Assembly: GCA_023512835.1 (NCBI GenBank)
Contig: CM042086.1
Location: 14,954,309-15,018,308 of the forward strand
Direction: 5' to 3'
Length of the DNA: 64,000 bases
From: Taxillus chinensis
Taxonomy: Eukaryota; Streptophyta; Magnoliopsida; Santalales; Loranthaceae
Part shown: one piece after another, positions 12,310 to 23,816 of the stretch
Position numbering within the stretch: position 1 is the stretch's first letter
Layout: the number at the start of each line of letters is the position of its first letter
Notes under the pieces: generated by a model
Told to the model about the DNA's origin: nothing
Database searches by the model: none
What the model saw: only the letters and a program-made list of their open reading frames with translations
Program-made: the position numbers and the translations under genes

Positions 12310-12790
12310 ATTTGTTCGACTCGATGGTAGTCTCTGGTGAACGCTCTAATGAGTTCACTCTCTCCACTGTAGCCCCTCTCCCGTCCCAGCCCCTTCACTC
12401 CCAATCCCATCCCTCTGACCCCTCTTCTCCTGTTCTCCACCCACCTCCCCCTGCAACCCTTCTGCCCCCTCCTGCCGGCCGCCCACAGAGCCAGCGTCTG
12501 GCTCCACCCCTCAGCCCTCCTCAGTCCATTCTGGCGCCGGTCCGGCCAACCAACGCCTTCCAGCTCCGTCAAGCACAGATCGGGCGGAGTTTGCTCTGCC
12601 TCTGCTTCCTCTGGCGACTCCTTTTCCGGGAAGCGATCGTCTTTGGTCCGTCATTGGGCGGAGACGGTTGCTTCATCTTCGAGCACTCGTCCTTCCTCTT
12701 CTTTCGTCCTCTCCGTCGCTGACGCCGGGGAAATGGTTGAGAGCGAAGGGAATAATTTTTATCCTCCCCTGGGTTTTTTCCTTCGCGCAG
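12310..12790. other. small GC/CT-rich island, origin unknown
   Basis: A C-rich plus strand is open for 136 residues (12,312-12,722), Pro/Ser-rich then Leu/Phe-rich, while the minus strand is also open for 131 residues over 12,177-12,572. Mutual openness reflects base composition. It resembles, in composition only, the Pro-rich leader of the retroposon-like segment at 18.3-19.7 kb. No domain is recognised and I do not call a gene. Confidence 0.4.
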
Positions 12791-13462
12791 TGTTAACGTA
12801 TTTCTAACTTCATTTTTTAAATTAATCTTTATTTTCTGCATTTTAACATTAATCTTTAAATTATCTTACTTTTATGAAAATATTTTTTTTTAATTTTCAT
12901 ATATCTACTACTCCCGTCTTTAACACATCTCATCTCCTTTTTCAGCTGACACACACCACCATCTCCAATGCCAATCAACCACTGCTATGCGTTGGCCTCC
13001 ATCCTTATCCATGCCCTAGCTGTTGTCATTATAAAAGACTAGAACATGTAATTGACAAGGAGGTGTGCACTTCCACTTCACCACCAATCAAATACTGATA
13101 ATGACTTCTTAGGAACTGAATTGAATGTTTGATATGAAGAGAAAAAAAGTCTAATTAATTTTGTGTAAAGTTTGTTAATCATAGAGAGTAATTATCTTAA
13201 GAGCATTTCATCGAATTCTCGCATAATTATCTTATAATTTGGAGATAAAATTTAAGATTTCGATGAAATGACTTTTGATTTGATTCAACAAAATGAAATT
13301 TAGGATACGATTTATAAATTATTCATTTTTCAAATTATTCTCTAATTTTCTTTTAATTTCTTGATTTCAGGTATGCAGTAAATGAATGAGTGTGAGAAAA
13401 AATTATTAAAAAAGAATAAAAACATATTATTTTTTAAAAAATAGTGTTAAGAATGAGAAATG

Positions 13463-13500
<38 letters not shown>

Positions 13501-14294
13501 AATAGAAACATTATTTTTAATTTGTATGTTCTGCTCGATAAAGTGAAATCTCGTGCACACCATCCATTTTCTCGAGCATTAGATCAAGCATCTAGGTTTA
13601 AACTTCCACAAGTGCATAATTATTCCAACACTTTTGCACTGCTACTGTTAAGCTTCAAAAACTAATACAAAACACTCCAAAACACTCCGTAGGAAATTAT
13701 TACATAAGGTAAAACAATGGAAATTGTCCCACATATATTGATATCTGTTTAGCAATATTTATACAAATTACAAATAAAAAAAAGAGATTACAACTATCTA
13801 AGTAAAGAAAGAATGAGGAAAGTTACAACAACTAGCAAAAGTCAAGCTTATTATTTTTTTACATTAACGCTAAAGATTACAGTACTAATTTTAATAAGAA
13901 TTCTGGCATAATCTAAGTATAGAAATCTGGGCAATTAGTGTTGACAGGGATCTGCCTTGATAGGGTCATTCACTTGTTAACTTTGTTAGTGCAAGAGATA
14001 ATACGAATGGGGTGGGAAATGATATAACTTTTAGGCCGTGTGATTGAATACCTTGGAATTTTCTAAATTTTGTTATAAGTAATCAAAGGTGTCTAAATTT
14101 GGTTAAACTTGGACAAGGGTCTTACACCACTTTGTCCTCTTTGGTCCCATTGTCCTAACTGGTTTTCTCGATGAACTACTGCTTTGAGTCTTTTTCTCTC
14201 ACTCTCTTCCTTATGCCCACACATTGTATTTGAAAAGTGGGTGCGTTGTTCTACATGAAACCACAATATTCTCTACTAGGATATCCTATTGTAA
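12791..14294. other. AT-rich intergenic DNA with fold-back and (AT)n
   Basis: No convincing gene. A TAA-flanked gagcatttcatcgaa at 13,198-13,215 is mirrored by ttcgatgaaat at 13,259-13,269, a small fold-back that resembles the ends of the nearby MITEs. An (AT)n microsatellite occupies 13,464-13,497. All other frames are short. Confidence 0.5.
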
Positions 14295-14721
14295 GAGCAC
14301 TAACATCAGCTTCCTCATTGGTTTCCTTAAATTTACAGTTTGAAATTACTTTTTGCTTTCTTATACAAATATTTTTTCTTTCCTATATAAATATACATCA
14401 TAATAGATTCCTTAAATTAAACTCTATATTATTAAAATAATATTTTATATCACTTATTTTATTTAATAATAATTTTTTTATAATTTAATATAAAATAAAA
14501 AGTTAATGTTATGAGAAATGTGAAAGAGAGAGATAAGAGAAAGTTTTTAAATATAATTTAATAATTATAGGGAATGAATAGTACTTTCCAATATATCAGG
14601 AAATACTAAATTAAATTTAAACATAAAGCATCTGCTGTGCTGTGAGAATGATTTTATGACTTTTTAACTTTTTTCCCTAAATTTAGAGAAACATACTCAT
14701 ATAAGAAATCTGCTAGTGCTC
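14295..14721. mobile_element. MITE with long inverted ends and TAA target duplication
   Basis: The left end GAGCACTAACATCAG and the right end CTGCTAGTGCTC are inverted copies. Complementarity extends imperfectly about 45 bp inward to taaattta. TAA flanks both sides (14,292-14,294 and 14,722-14,724). The element is 427 bp, AT-rich and non-coding, and looks like a PIF/Harbinger-type MITE. Confidence 0.65.
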
Positions 14722-15079
14722 TAATGCTATAATTATTAATGATAGAAAGGCTCATAATTTCTCGACATTGTCATGCCTGATTAATTAGAAAACCACTTTA
14801 CATGTATATGACCTACACGTTTGAAAATGCCACGAAGTTGTTGGTAATTTAAAAAATTCAAACTATTTACCTGCGGTTTTGAATATTCTGTTTAAAAAAA
14901 TTATCAATTATATGCTGGCAAAAATTCTTATTAAAAAAATACATAATTCAGAATATAATTGAATATGCGAGCATCCAGTAATAATTGAAATATGGTTCAA
15001 AGAAAATAAATAAATAAATACTATGTCTGATATTAAGAGCATCCAAAGGAAAACGAAAGTGTTCAAATGCAATCTAACT
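14722..15079. other. intergenic DNA ending at the F-box block junction
   Basis: AT-rich with no gene. A TAA followed by GAGCATCC at 15,034-15,044 looks like the left end of another MITE of the same type. Its remainder is missing because the F-box block begins at about 15,080. Confidence 0.45.
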
Positions 15080-15324
15080 AAACACAAAACAAACCGAACA
15101 CACGTAGCACCGCTGAGAAAGTGGGCAGTCAATTACACAACCAAAACATTAAAACAACACGTAAAGAAATCGGGGCCCATGTTCCACCACTTGTTCCTAA
15201 AACAGGGGAAAGTTGGTAGTTATTAACAAGCAACTAAAAAGGAGAAAGTTGGTAGTAACTGCATCAATGTCCGTCTAATTGATTATTCTTTCAAGCTATT
15301 TCATGCGGATTTGGAATAAGTGAC

Positions 15325-16562
15325 ACATTATTTCTTATCCCCACCATTCTTTCCATTCTTTCTTCTCCGGCCAGCCTGTTTGTTGGAGAAGAAGGATGGG
15401 TTCTTGGGGTGGTTCAATCCAAAGGTTATTAAGACGATGTGGTTTGACCCAAAATCTATTCCACGTCTCACGAGGATGGTATCTACCGTCATCAATAGAG
15501 TAGGAGAGGCAACGTTTTTTCTTTCCGGCCAAACGGGTCCCGGGTAAATAGATTCTTTCTCTTCCGGAGGAAGGTCGGTTCCGCTTGTAGCATGAGAAGC
15601 CAAATAACCTGGGAAGAACGTCACACCGTCGGGGTAGAACTCCTGCCCCCATTCCACATATCCTCCTCTGTCATGCAGCATAAATATTCTTGGACTTCTA
15701 TCCTTAAATATGTGTACTCTCGGGATTTCTCCCTCGTACACTGCCGCGAACGTAGTAGCTGTAAACTTACCATGCCACATCCATGACCGACTGACCTCGT
15801 GCATAGTCCACGTACGCCCTTGAGGATCAAAAATGGCCACATGAAACGCAGAAAAGGATAGATAATAAAAGAGCCCATTACGGACAACAAATCTGGGCTC
15901 ACATCCGGGTTCGGGTGAAAAAAAGAAATTATTATTTGCGCGGTGAATGGAAGTAGTCCACTCGTTAGCCCCAGGATGACAGTGTGGATTCGGATAGACT
16001 TCAAATCATCAAAATTGGGCGTAGCTATTAACACCACACACCCTGGCGATGTTGGGGCACATGAGAAGGCGAAAAGCCATGCGCGTCGTCTTTCAAAATC
16101 TGGTAGTTTGATTGACTCTCGAGTAAAGGGATTGAAAAAAGAACACACCACCACCACCACCACTAGTAAGGTGCCGGCAAAACAATAACCACCCATCTTT
16201 AGCATAACAGGGAATGGCGCCCCTCAACTCCTCCGGTATGTCGATAGAATAGGTTTTGAGCATTGTGGGACTGAAAAGCTTGAATGTTTTCGGATCCCTG
16301 TCCCATCTTGGATAATAGAATATCCACGGGAAGCGGGTCTTCACCCGAAAAACCGAGTGCCACGTCTTGCAAACACGAGAGGCCTCCGTTCGTCGTACGG
16401 TGTTAGTCCGCTTGATGCGATGAGTTCCAAAAGCTCTGGTGGGAGATCGGACCATGGTCGGTCAATGTCGTTTCGTGAACCCTTCCCGTCCCCCTCCTCC
16501 ACGTCCGCGACACTACGATCATGAGTGTCGGTCAATGTCGTCCGTGAAGCATCAAATTCCAT
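15325..16562 (-). pseudogene. FB2: F-box/DUF295 gene copy, frameshifted
   Basis: The minus strand starts at the ATG of M-E-F-D-A-S (16,562). The F-box D-L-P-P-E-L-L-E-L-I-A-S-S-G-L-T-P-Y-D is followed by a frameshift where FB3 reads on with R-V-C-K-T-W. The DUF295 body is split among frames 16,093-16,455, 15,621-16,205 and 15,328-15,840. The last gives the longest run of the propeller (W-H-G-K-F-T-A-T-T-F-A-A-V-Y then H-I-F-K-D and P-D-G-V-T-F-F-P-G-Y-L-A-S). The conserved tail R-C-L-S-Y-S-I-D-D then N-L-W-I-E-P-P is in yet another frame (15,335-15,652). At least three breaks would have to be real for loss of function. Several coincide with CTG sites that are intact in FB3, such as the site near 16,467. 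Confidence 0.75.
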
Positions 16563-16944
16563 GTCAAACTCAACTCTGAAGAGGCTCGTTAATTATTAGT
16601 ATCACCTAACACTCACCGGAAACATAGAATTACGTAGACTGTTTTGTTTGAGATGTGGACGAATTACGTACGATGGGAGAGATAACATCAACATGGTTAT
16701 TGCATGTACGTCTAAAACAGTCAATCAAAACGATCAAATATTAACGAAAGCTGAAATATCATGATGAATTGATCCCTTACAATTTCTGACGTTTGATTTT
16801 CCTCCCCGACATGATCAGAAGCGACAGAAGTTTCGATTTTTTGCCCTTTGTCCTTGCCTTGAACTGTTATAATTTATAAAGCTCTAGATAGAGAGAGGGG
16901 ACGTGACTTCTTTCCGTTTGTCCTCTTGCCTGTTATAAATTAAC

Positions 16945-16996
<52 letters not shown>

Positions 16997-17040
16997 ACGT
17001 GACTTCTTTCCGTTTGTCCTCTTGCCTGTTATAAATTAAC

Positions 17041-17086
<46 letters not shown>

Positions 17087-17480
17087 TAGTCCAATTTGAT
17101 ACTCCATTTTAATTTGACATAAAATGATAAGGATGGCAAATTAAACACCAAGATAAAATGAAAAGAACATAATTAAAATTACAAATATATTATAATAAAC
17201 ATAATTAATTTAAGTATAATATTATTATATTTCAATTAATTTTCATTTCTATAATAAAATTTTTTCCATCAATTGTCTTACCTCATTTATATAGCTAATT
17301 CAATAATAGTTGTCTTTATTTATCATTCTATATATATATATAATAAAATAAAATCTAAAAACAAAATAATTAATGACAGAGCTAAAAAATATCCACTTTC
17401 AATATCCATGCAATAGTGCAACACCAATGACATTAATGTGACGTTCATTCGTAGGGAGGTCGAACTGAGGTCTTGGTGTT
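16563..17480. promoter_or_regulatory. F-box upstream block with duplicated (GA)n module
   Basis: The 5' flank of FB2, homologous to 25,025-25,985, to FB3's flank at 35,705-36,610 and to 44,164-45,140. Two copies of a module (ggggacgtgacttctttccg through ttaaccc followed by a GA run) lie in tandem; the GA runs are 16,947-16,993 and 17,043-17,082. In F-box sense these are CT-rich tracts about 400-500 bp upstream of the start. Promoter function is inferred from position only. Confidence 0.5.
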
Positions 17481-18267
17481 CTTCCAAGAGTTGTATAGCC
17501 GTGTCATTACGAAGGGGCAGCCGAATACGGTAATTTGGCAGTGCTCTAAAGGTGGCACTTTCTTGTTAACAGTTATTTCCTAGGCCTCTGGGTGGGACCG
17601 CACCCTGCGTACTCACACATGCCAGTGGAGAGGAATTTGGAGCATTAAGTCCGGTTAGGCAGCATTTTAATTTATGCAGGCACATGGACAATTGACGTTA
17701 AAGCATCATCACCAGTCGTAAAATAGGCTATATTAATATTTATGTAACACATTGGTATAACATTACTCGAGTCTCAAACGAACAAGTCTCGAGCAGTCTA
17801 GCAATGAGCAATGCTTCATATTTAACATCGAACAGTCTCATTTAGGTTAAGCATCAAGCAATCGTCGAGGCTTAAACCAACCCTCTCTCTCATGCCCCCC
17901 CCAAGTTTGTTAGCATTTAATCTTTTTAATGCGAAAAAAACAAAGCTCAAGCCCCCCTCCTATGAGAAAAAAAAAACCAAAATTCACTTGAGTCCTTCCT
18001 CTCTTTGATTTCATTCCATGGAAAAAAAAAAGTTCTATGCTTAGGCTCAAATCCTTGCTCAAGTCTCAGATTGAGCATATGTCCATTGTGGCAATTGACA
18101 CATCAATTGGAAACGTGATACAAATATAATGCCGGTAGTATTTTTCTTTCACTAGAAACGAGAACCTCAACTTTGACTAAATTTTAGGGTTTAAATCTTA
18201 AATTTAAACTTTGACTCAACTTTCACACATCAACTTTTCATTTGAATCTTAAATTTTAGGGTTTAAG
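17481..18267. other. intergenic, no gene seen
   Basis: Mixed-composition sequence with short frames. It contains a C8 run at about 17,895 that is C17 in the second unit (37,024-37,040), and two ttttagggttta motifs near 18,183 and 18,254 that resemble a telobox rather than telomere DNA. No domain is recognised. Confidence 0.5.
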
Positions 18268-19690
18268 TTTTTTTTTTAAATAACAAAATATTATTAAACG
18301 GAAAAAGAAAAAAGAAAAAAGAAATTAACAGTAACATGAATCACAAATGGTGGATCAACCAAACAGAGAAACACACCGTTTGGCGAGAGACACGCCGTGA
18401 GAGCGACAGGAACGTAAATTAGCGGGAGCATGTAGGGCCGTAAACAGTGACGGACTCGTGAGAGGTCCCAACAAATCTAGAATCACTATCCGACGCAGGC
18501 GAGGCCTCTCTGTGGAAATGAATTTTCGCAGGGATCAGACGCGAGACAACAGAACCAGCCACAACACTAGAGGTCGAGAAGGGACGGGAGGCGATCTCAA
18601 CCTGGGAAGAAAAAAGGCTGCTGCCCTCCATGAAAGATCGGCGAGGAGAGGCCTCCAAACAAGATGCAGGCGGCCTGCCGGCCGACCCAACAACCCCAGC
18701 GGAAGACAGCCGAGGTCGGAAATCCAGCTCCCGGACGGCGGAAGGGGGGTGCCTCGGCCGAGAGAGAGGGACGACCAGGTGGGACAGAACCACCGAAAGA
18801 ACCACCGGGGAACGAGGACAGTGGGGAAGAGGCGGGGGGAGCAGGCAGGGTCGCCACGGGTGCCGGAGAAGGCCGCCGGGGCAAGGCGGGAGAAGGGGAT
18901 GGGACGGATAGGTCGGCGGCGGCTAGGGTTGCGGGAGGAAGAAGAAGGGCAGGTGATGGTGAATGGGCTGGGCGCGGCCTAATTGGGCTGGGATGTAGGG
19001 TGGGCCGAGAGGAGTGGGCCATAAAAGAGGGCGGGCTGGGCGAAGAGGGGGAAGGGAGGTGGGCTGCATTGGGGGCCGGGCCAAGGCCGAGAAGTAGGCT
19101 GAGGGGATTGGGCCTCGTCAAAAAGCGAGGTCGCGGAGGTATGGAAGTGGGCATGGGCCGGCGACGGGCCATGTGTGAGCACGCTTCAATCGGGCTGGGC
19201 CAAGTGGGTGAGGGTTAGCGAATTAGGGTTAGGGGGGGTGAAGCTGCGGCGCGGCTCGGCCGCCCCAGCTGCCCGGAGGCAACCCCGAGGCCGACGCCGG
19301 TCTTGGGAAGCACGGCCGTTGGAGCAAGAGGCGCCGCGGGAGCGGCCGACCGAGACGAGGCCGTCGGACCGTCCCACCGAGGCGACAACCTCGTTGCCAA
19401 AAACCGGTGGCGGCACGGATGTGAATGGAGGCCGGAACAGGCTTGCGGGAGTCGATCTCGACACGAAAGAGAGCTTCGGAGCGATGGGAGAGGGAAGCCG
19501 AGGATGGAACGACGGTGAGGACGGTACCAAAAAGCGCGGCGATCGACCGGGAGAAGATCGGGATGAAAGAATAGCGACGGTTTCCCGGAAAGCGTGATCC
19601 ATGTCGGGGAGAGAAACTCGCCCGTGAGTAATTTATCACTTGGAAACTCAAGTTGGCGAGCGGAAAATGTTGCCGGAAAAGAGGGGTTTT
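18268..19690 (-). mobile_element. GC-rich retroposon-like segment, copy 1
   Basis: On the minus strand a GC-rich, Pro/Ser/Arg-coding segment of about 1.2 kb is followed by an AT-rich tail and an A10 run (T10 at 18,268-18,277 on the plus strand), as in poly(A)-tailed retroposons. Successive minus frames include 140 residues (19,229-19,651), 191 residues (18,597-19,172) and 128 residues (18,419-18,805), all Pro/Ser-rich with no recognisable domain. Plus-strand frames are equally long, so coding is unproven. The composition recalls the 5' Pro-rich part of plant LINEs, but no endonuclease or RT is present. No target duplication was found. Confidence 0.45.
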
Positions 19691-21770
19691 GTATTATTGG
19701 TCATTAGTTATTAGTTATTTATTATTATTATTTTAGTATTAATATTTTTTATTTTTTATTTTTTTATTTATCATTATTTTTTATTAGTTATATTATATTA
19801 TATTTATTTGTTATTTATCATTATTATGTATTTATTTACTATTTATTATTATGTATTTATTAATTATTTATTAGTATTATGTATTTATTTATTAATTATT
19901 ATTATTAGATATTATTATTATTTATTAGTCTTATGTATTTATTAATTGTTTATTATTATTTGTATTTATTAATTGTTTATAATTTTTATTTTTATTTTTA
20001 TTTATTTATGATTATTTATCTATTATTATTTTATTATGATTATTATTTATTATTTACTTACATATTTTTATTTATTTTTTAGTTTATAGTGTTATTGTTA
20101 TTTATTATTTATTATTTACTTATTATTATTTACTTTTTATAATCAATATATGTATTATCTTTTATTTTTATTTATTTATTTCTATTGTTTATTATATATT
20201 TATGATTATTATTATTTTTGTTATTATATTTATTGTTCTTATTTATTTTATCATTATTTATTATTTTATTTATCACATATATATATATATAGAATTTTAT
20301 GATTGAATATTATTATTTAATTACTATTATTATTATTGTTATTATTTTATTTAAATATTTTTTTGTATTTTAGAAATATTACTTTGGTTTATTTTATTAT
20401 GTTTTATTTTTTTTAGGTTTAAGGTTTTTTAGTTTAGTTTTTTTTAGTTTTATTTTATTTTTAGTTTTTATTTAGGTTTATTTTTATTAGTTTATTTAGG
20501 TTCAGTTTAGTTTTTTTAGTTTTATTATTCCGGTTCATTTATTTAATTTAGGTTTAGCTTATTTTTTATTTATCTAGTTTAGGTTTATTTAATTTTATTT
20601 ATTTTCGGTTTATTTATGTAGTTGTTATTTATTTATTTATTATTTTTCATAGTTTAGGTTTTTATTTAGGTTTACGTTTATTTTATTTCTCATTTGTAGT
20701 TTATTTAAAAAAATCTAAATAATAAAAAAATAAAACCTAATTTTTTAAAAATAAACTAAAAAGAAACTAAACTAAACTGAATAAAACTATAAAACTAAAC
20801 AAAAATAAATATAACTACATAAAAACCTACATTAGTAACTAAATAAATAACTAAACTAAAAAAATAAAATAAATTTCAAAACTAAAAAACGTTAAACTAA
20901 AAATACCAAAAAAATAAAAAAACCTAAACCTAAATAAACAAAAAATCTTTAAAAACCTAAAAATCAAACGTCAAAAAAACTTTAAAAAACCTAAAATAAA
21001 AACCTAAAAATAAATAAAACTAAAAAAATTAAACTAATAAACCTTGAACCTAGAAATAAAAATAACAATAATCTAAAAGAACTAAAAATTAGAAAAAACA
21101 AAAAACTAAACCGAATAAAATCTAAAAAAGAAAAACACAAAACAAAAAACCTAATGATAAAAATTAACTAAAAAGAAATAATAAATAATAAAAATAAAAA
21201 ACTAAACCTGAAAACCTAAAATAAACTAAAAATAGACTATAAAAAAACCAAAAGAAAAAAGAAAAAAGAAAACTGAACTAATAAAAACTAAAAAACTTCA
21301 TACAACTAAACATTAGCTAAATAAATTAATTTTAAAAAACAAAAAATAATATATAAAAAAAGAAAACTAAATAAAATAATAAGTAAATTAAACCAAAAAA
21401 TTGAAAAAACTAGAAAACCCAAATAAAAAATAGACATGAACTAAAAAACATGAAACTAAAAAACCTAAGAAAACCTAAAATAAAATATAAAAAACCAAAA
21501 CTTAAAAAATAAACTAAACTAAACCTTGGTAAGTAGAATAAAGGTAAACTACAATAAACTAAAAACACCTAAAGCTAGACCTAAGCAAAAAAAAAAAGCT
21601 AAAAAACTTAGAAACTAATGAACTTTAAAAAACTAAACTAAAATTAAAAAGACTAAACAGGAAAATAAAGTAAAAACTAAAAAATAGAGTAAAAACTAAA
21701 CTAAACCTAAATTTTTAAATGAAAAATCTGAAGTAAACTAAAATAAAACTAAATAAAGAAACTAAACCTT
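19691..21770. repeat. T-rich to A-rich strand-switch low-complexity block, copy 1
   Basis: About 1.0 kb of T-rich plus strand (TTATT/TATTTATT repeats, then ttaggttta and agtttagttt motifs) flips at about 20,706 to about 1.06 kb of A-rich plus strand (aaactaaac, cctaaacctaaa). The second half of the T arm and the A arm share complementary motifs, so the block is a degenerate 2 kb inverted repeat. No genes. It is repeated at 38,826-40,912 with little change. Confidence 0.8.
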
Positions 21771-21781
21771 CTCCCCCATTC

Positions 21782-21854
21782 GGCGGCTTATAGGACGTTG
21801 TGTGGTTTCGTTAACAATAATAAATATTATGCACACAACGTCCTATGAGCCGCC
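21782..21854. repeat. 23-bp-arm hairpin, copy 1
   Basis: The arm at 21,782-21,804 (ggcggct..aggacgttgtgtg) and its inverted copy at 21,832-21,854 pair at 22 of 23 positions (one T:G) around a 27 nt AT-rich loop. It lies just after the A-rich block. The stem is GC-rich in an AT-rich setting. It could be the end of a mobile element, a very small MITE, or a small-RNA precursor. Confidence 0.7.
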
Positions 21855-21989
21855 AAAAGCCTTGATTTGTCGGGATTCCACCCTCATCATTCTCTACACG
21901 TGAAAGATTATGCAGCTAGCAAGACTTACTTTAACTATTAATAAAGTAATTATTGATTAATTATGACTTATATTATTCATAATAGAGTT

Positions 21990-23772
21990 TTAGATTGATT
22001 AAATTAGAAATTGAAAGGCTTACTTTAACATCATTTTTTGTTCCTCGATCAACCTAGTCAACCTTTTTCCGAAATCGACCTTGGACACCATGTTATTCCA
22101 CTCTCATTTAATTTATTCTTTCGTTCGTGCATCTTGTTGTCGAGGAGGAGATATAAGTTCTACAATATACACCCATCAATAATTAAAATTAATTATAAAA
22201 TTAATAACAGAGATTTGAGAATTGAGTGGTAGAAAAAGATTGATTAATTAAAAATTCAATAAATGCTTACTTATTCCTGTGTAGTTTTTGGAGAAGGTAA
22301 AGACTCATATGTTCTTTAATTGAAAACACCTCACGATTGACATGTGGCATTAGGTGGTTTTTCGACCACCTCCTGCAATTTGTCGGGCTGTGGTTTTTTG
22401 CGTTTAGAAATTTTGATTCAAACGGATTTTTCTCTTCTTGATCTTAAAATGTTTTTCATCTTTTTCGGCCTTCAAATAATTTTTTTCTTCTTCTTTAACA
22501 TTGGTCTTCAAAAGGTTTTCTTGTTCTTGAGTCCACTCTTCACGCTGGCCCATTTGAGAATAAGAAGAAGAGGAAGAAGATGATGATGAGTAGAATAGGG
22601 TGAGAAGAAACAAGAAGGGTTTGTAGATATATGATTCCGGTGGGTTTAACGACTATGAGCAAGCACCAAGAAATAACGCAAAACAGAGTGAGGAGAAAGA
22701 GAGTTTAACGGCTCTAAGTTTTTAAATTAGTTAGTTATAGCAAAAATAAAAATCATAACGAAGAGGAGGAGTTTTATGTGACATTATTTGAGTTTTTAAA
22801 AAGCTTTATTTTAGTTTTCAAACATCGATTAGTTAGTTAAGGTATACCGTTCTTCCCTTCACTTCTTCTAAAATCTTAACTCCCAAATTTCCTAACCTAT
22901 TTAAATCAAATATGTTTTTTTCTTTTCTTTTAAAATTATTTTTAACATATTATTTTTAAGATTTATTGATACATAACGAGCAATCGAGCATGCGCGTGCC
23001 AAAATCTTTATTCCGTCTAATTTCTTTTGCAATACATATTCACCTATAATTCAAATTAATTATAAAATCAACAACAAAGATTTGGTTGAGAAAAAAATAA
23101 TTAATTATGACTTATACTATCAATAATAGAGTTTTAGATTGATTAAATTAAAAATTAAAAGGCTTACTTTAACTTGATTTTTTGTTCATCGATTAACCTG
23201 ATTAACCATTCATTGAAATTAACCTTGGACACCATGTTTTGTCATGCCTGTTTAATTTGTTGTACCGTTCGTGTATCTTGTTGTCCATGAGGAGATATAA
23301 ATTTTATAATATATGCCCACCTACAATTCAAATTAATGATAAAATTAATAATAGAGATTTGAGATTTGGGTGAGAGAAAAACATTGATTAATTAGAAATT
23401 CAATAAATGCTTACTTATTTCTGTGTAGTTTTTGGAGAACGTAAATGCTCATATGTTCTTCAGTTGAAAACAGCTCACGATTGATATGTGGCCTTAGGTG
23501 GCTTTTCCACTTCCTCCTGCAATTGTCAGGGTTGTGGTTTGTGCCTTCCGAAATTTTGATTCAATCTAAAGCCTTTTTATTCCCTCCAATATTGGCATTC
23601 AAACGGTCTTCTTCTTCTTCACCTTCAAACACTTTTATTCTTAAGCATTTTCTTCTTCTTGAGCCTTTAAACGCATTTCTTTTATTCAACATTGGCCTTC
23701 AAAATGTTTTTTGGTTTTTGAGTCCACTCTTCTCGCTGACTCATTAATTGAGAATAAGAAGAAGAGAAAGAA

Positions 23773-23816
<44 letters not shown>

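Noticed and set aside
12312..12722. 136-residue Pro-rich ORF as a gene
   Set aside because: The opposite strand is equally open, with no homologous domain, no clear gene structure, and composition bias that explains it.
18183..18262. Interstitial telomere repeat (ttttagggttta)
   Set aside because: Only two isolated motifs, not a tandem run; more like teloboxes or chance.
18419..19651. Long overlapping ORFs (up to 191 residues) on both strands of the GC-rich segment
   Set aside because: Openness on both strands reflects GC-rich composition. There are no recognisable domains, and the second copy breaks the frames differently.
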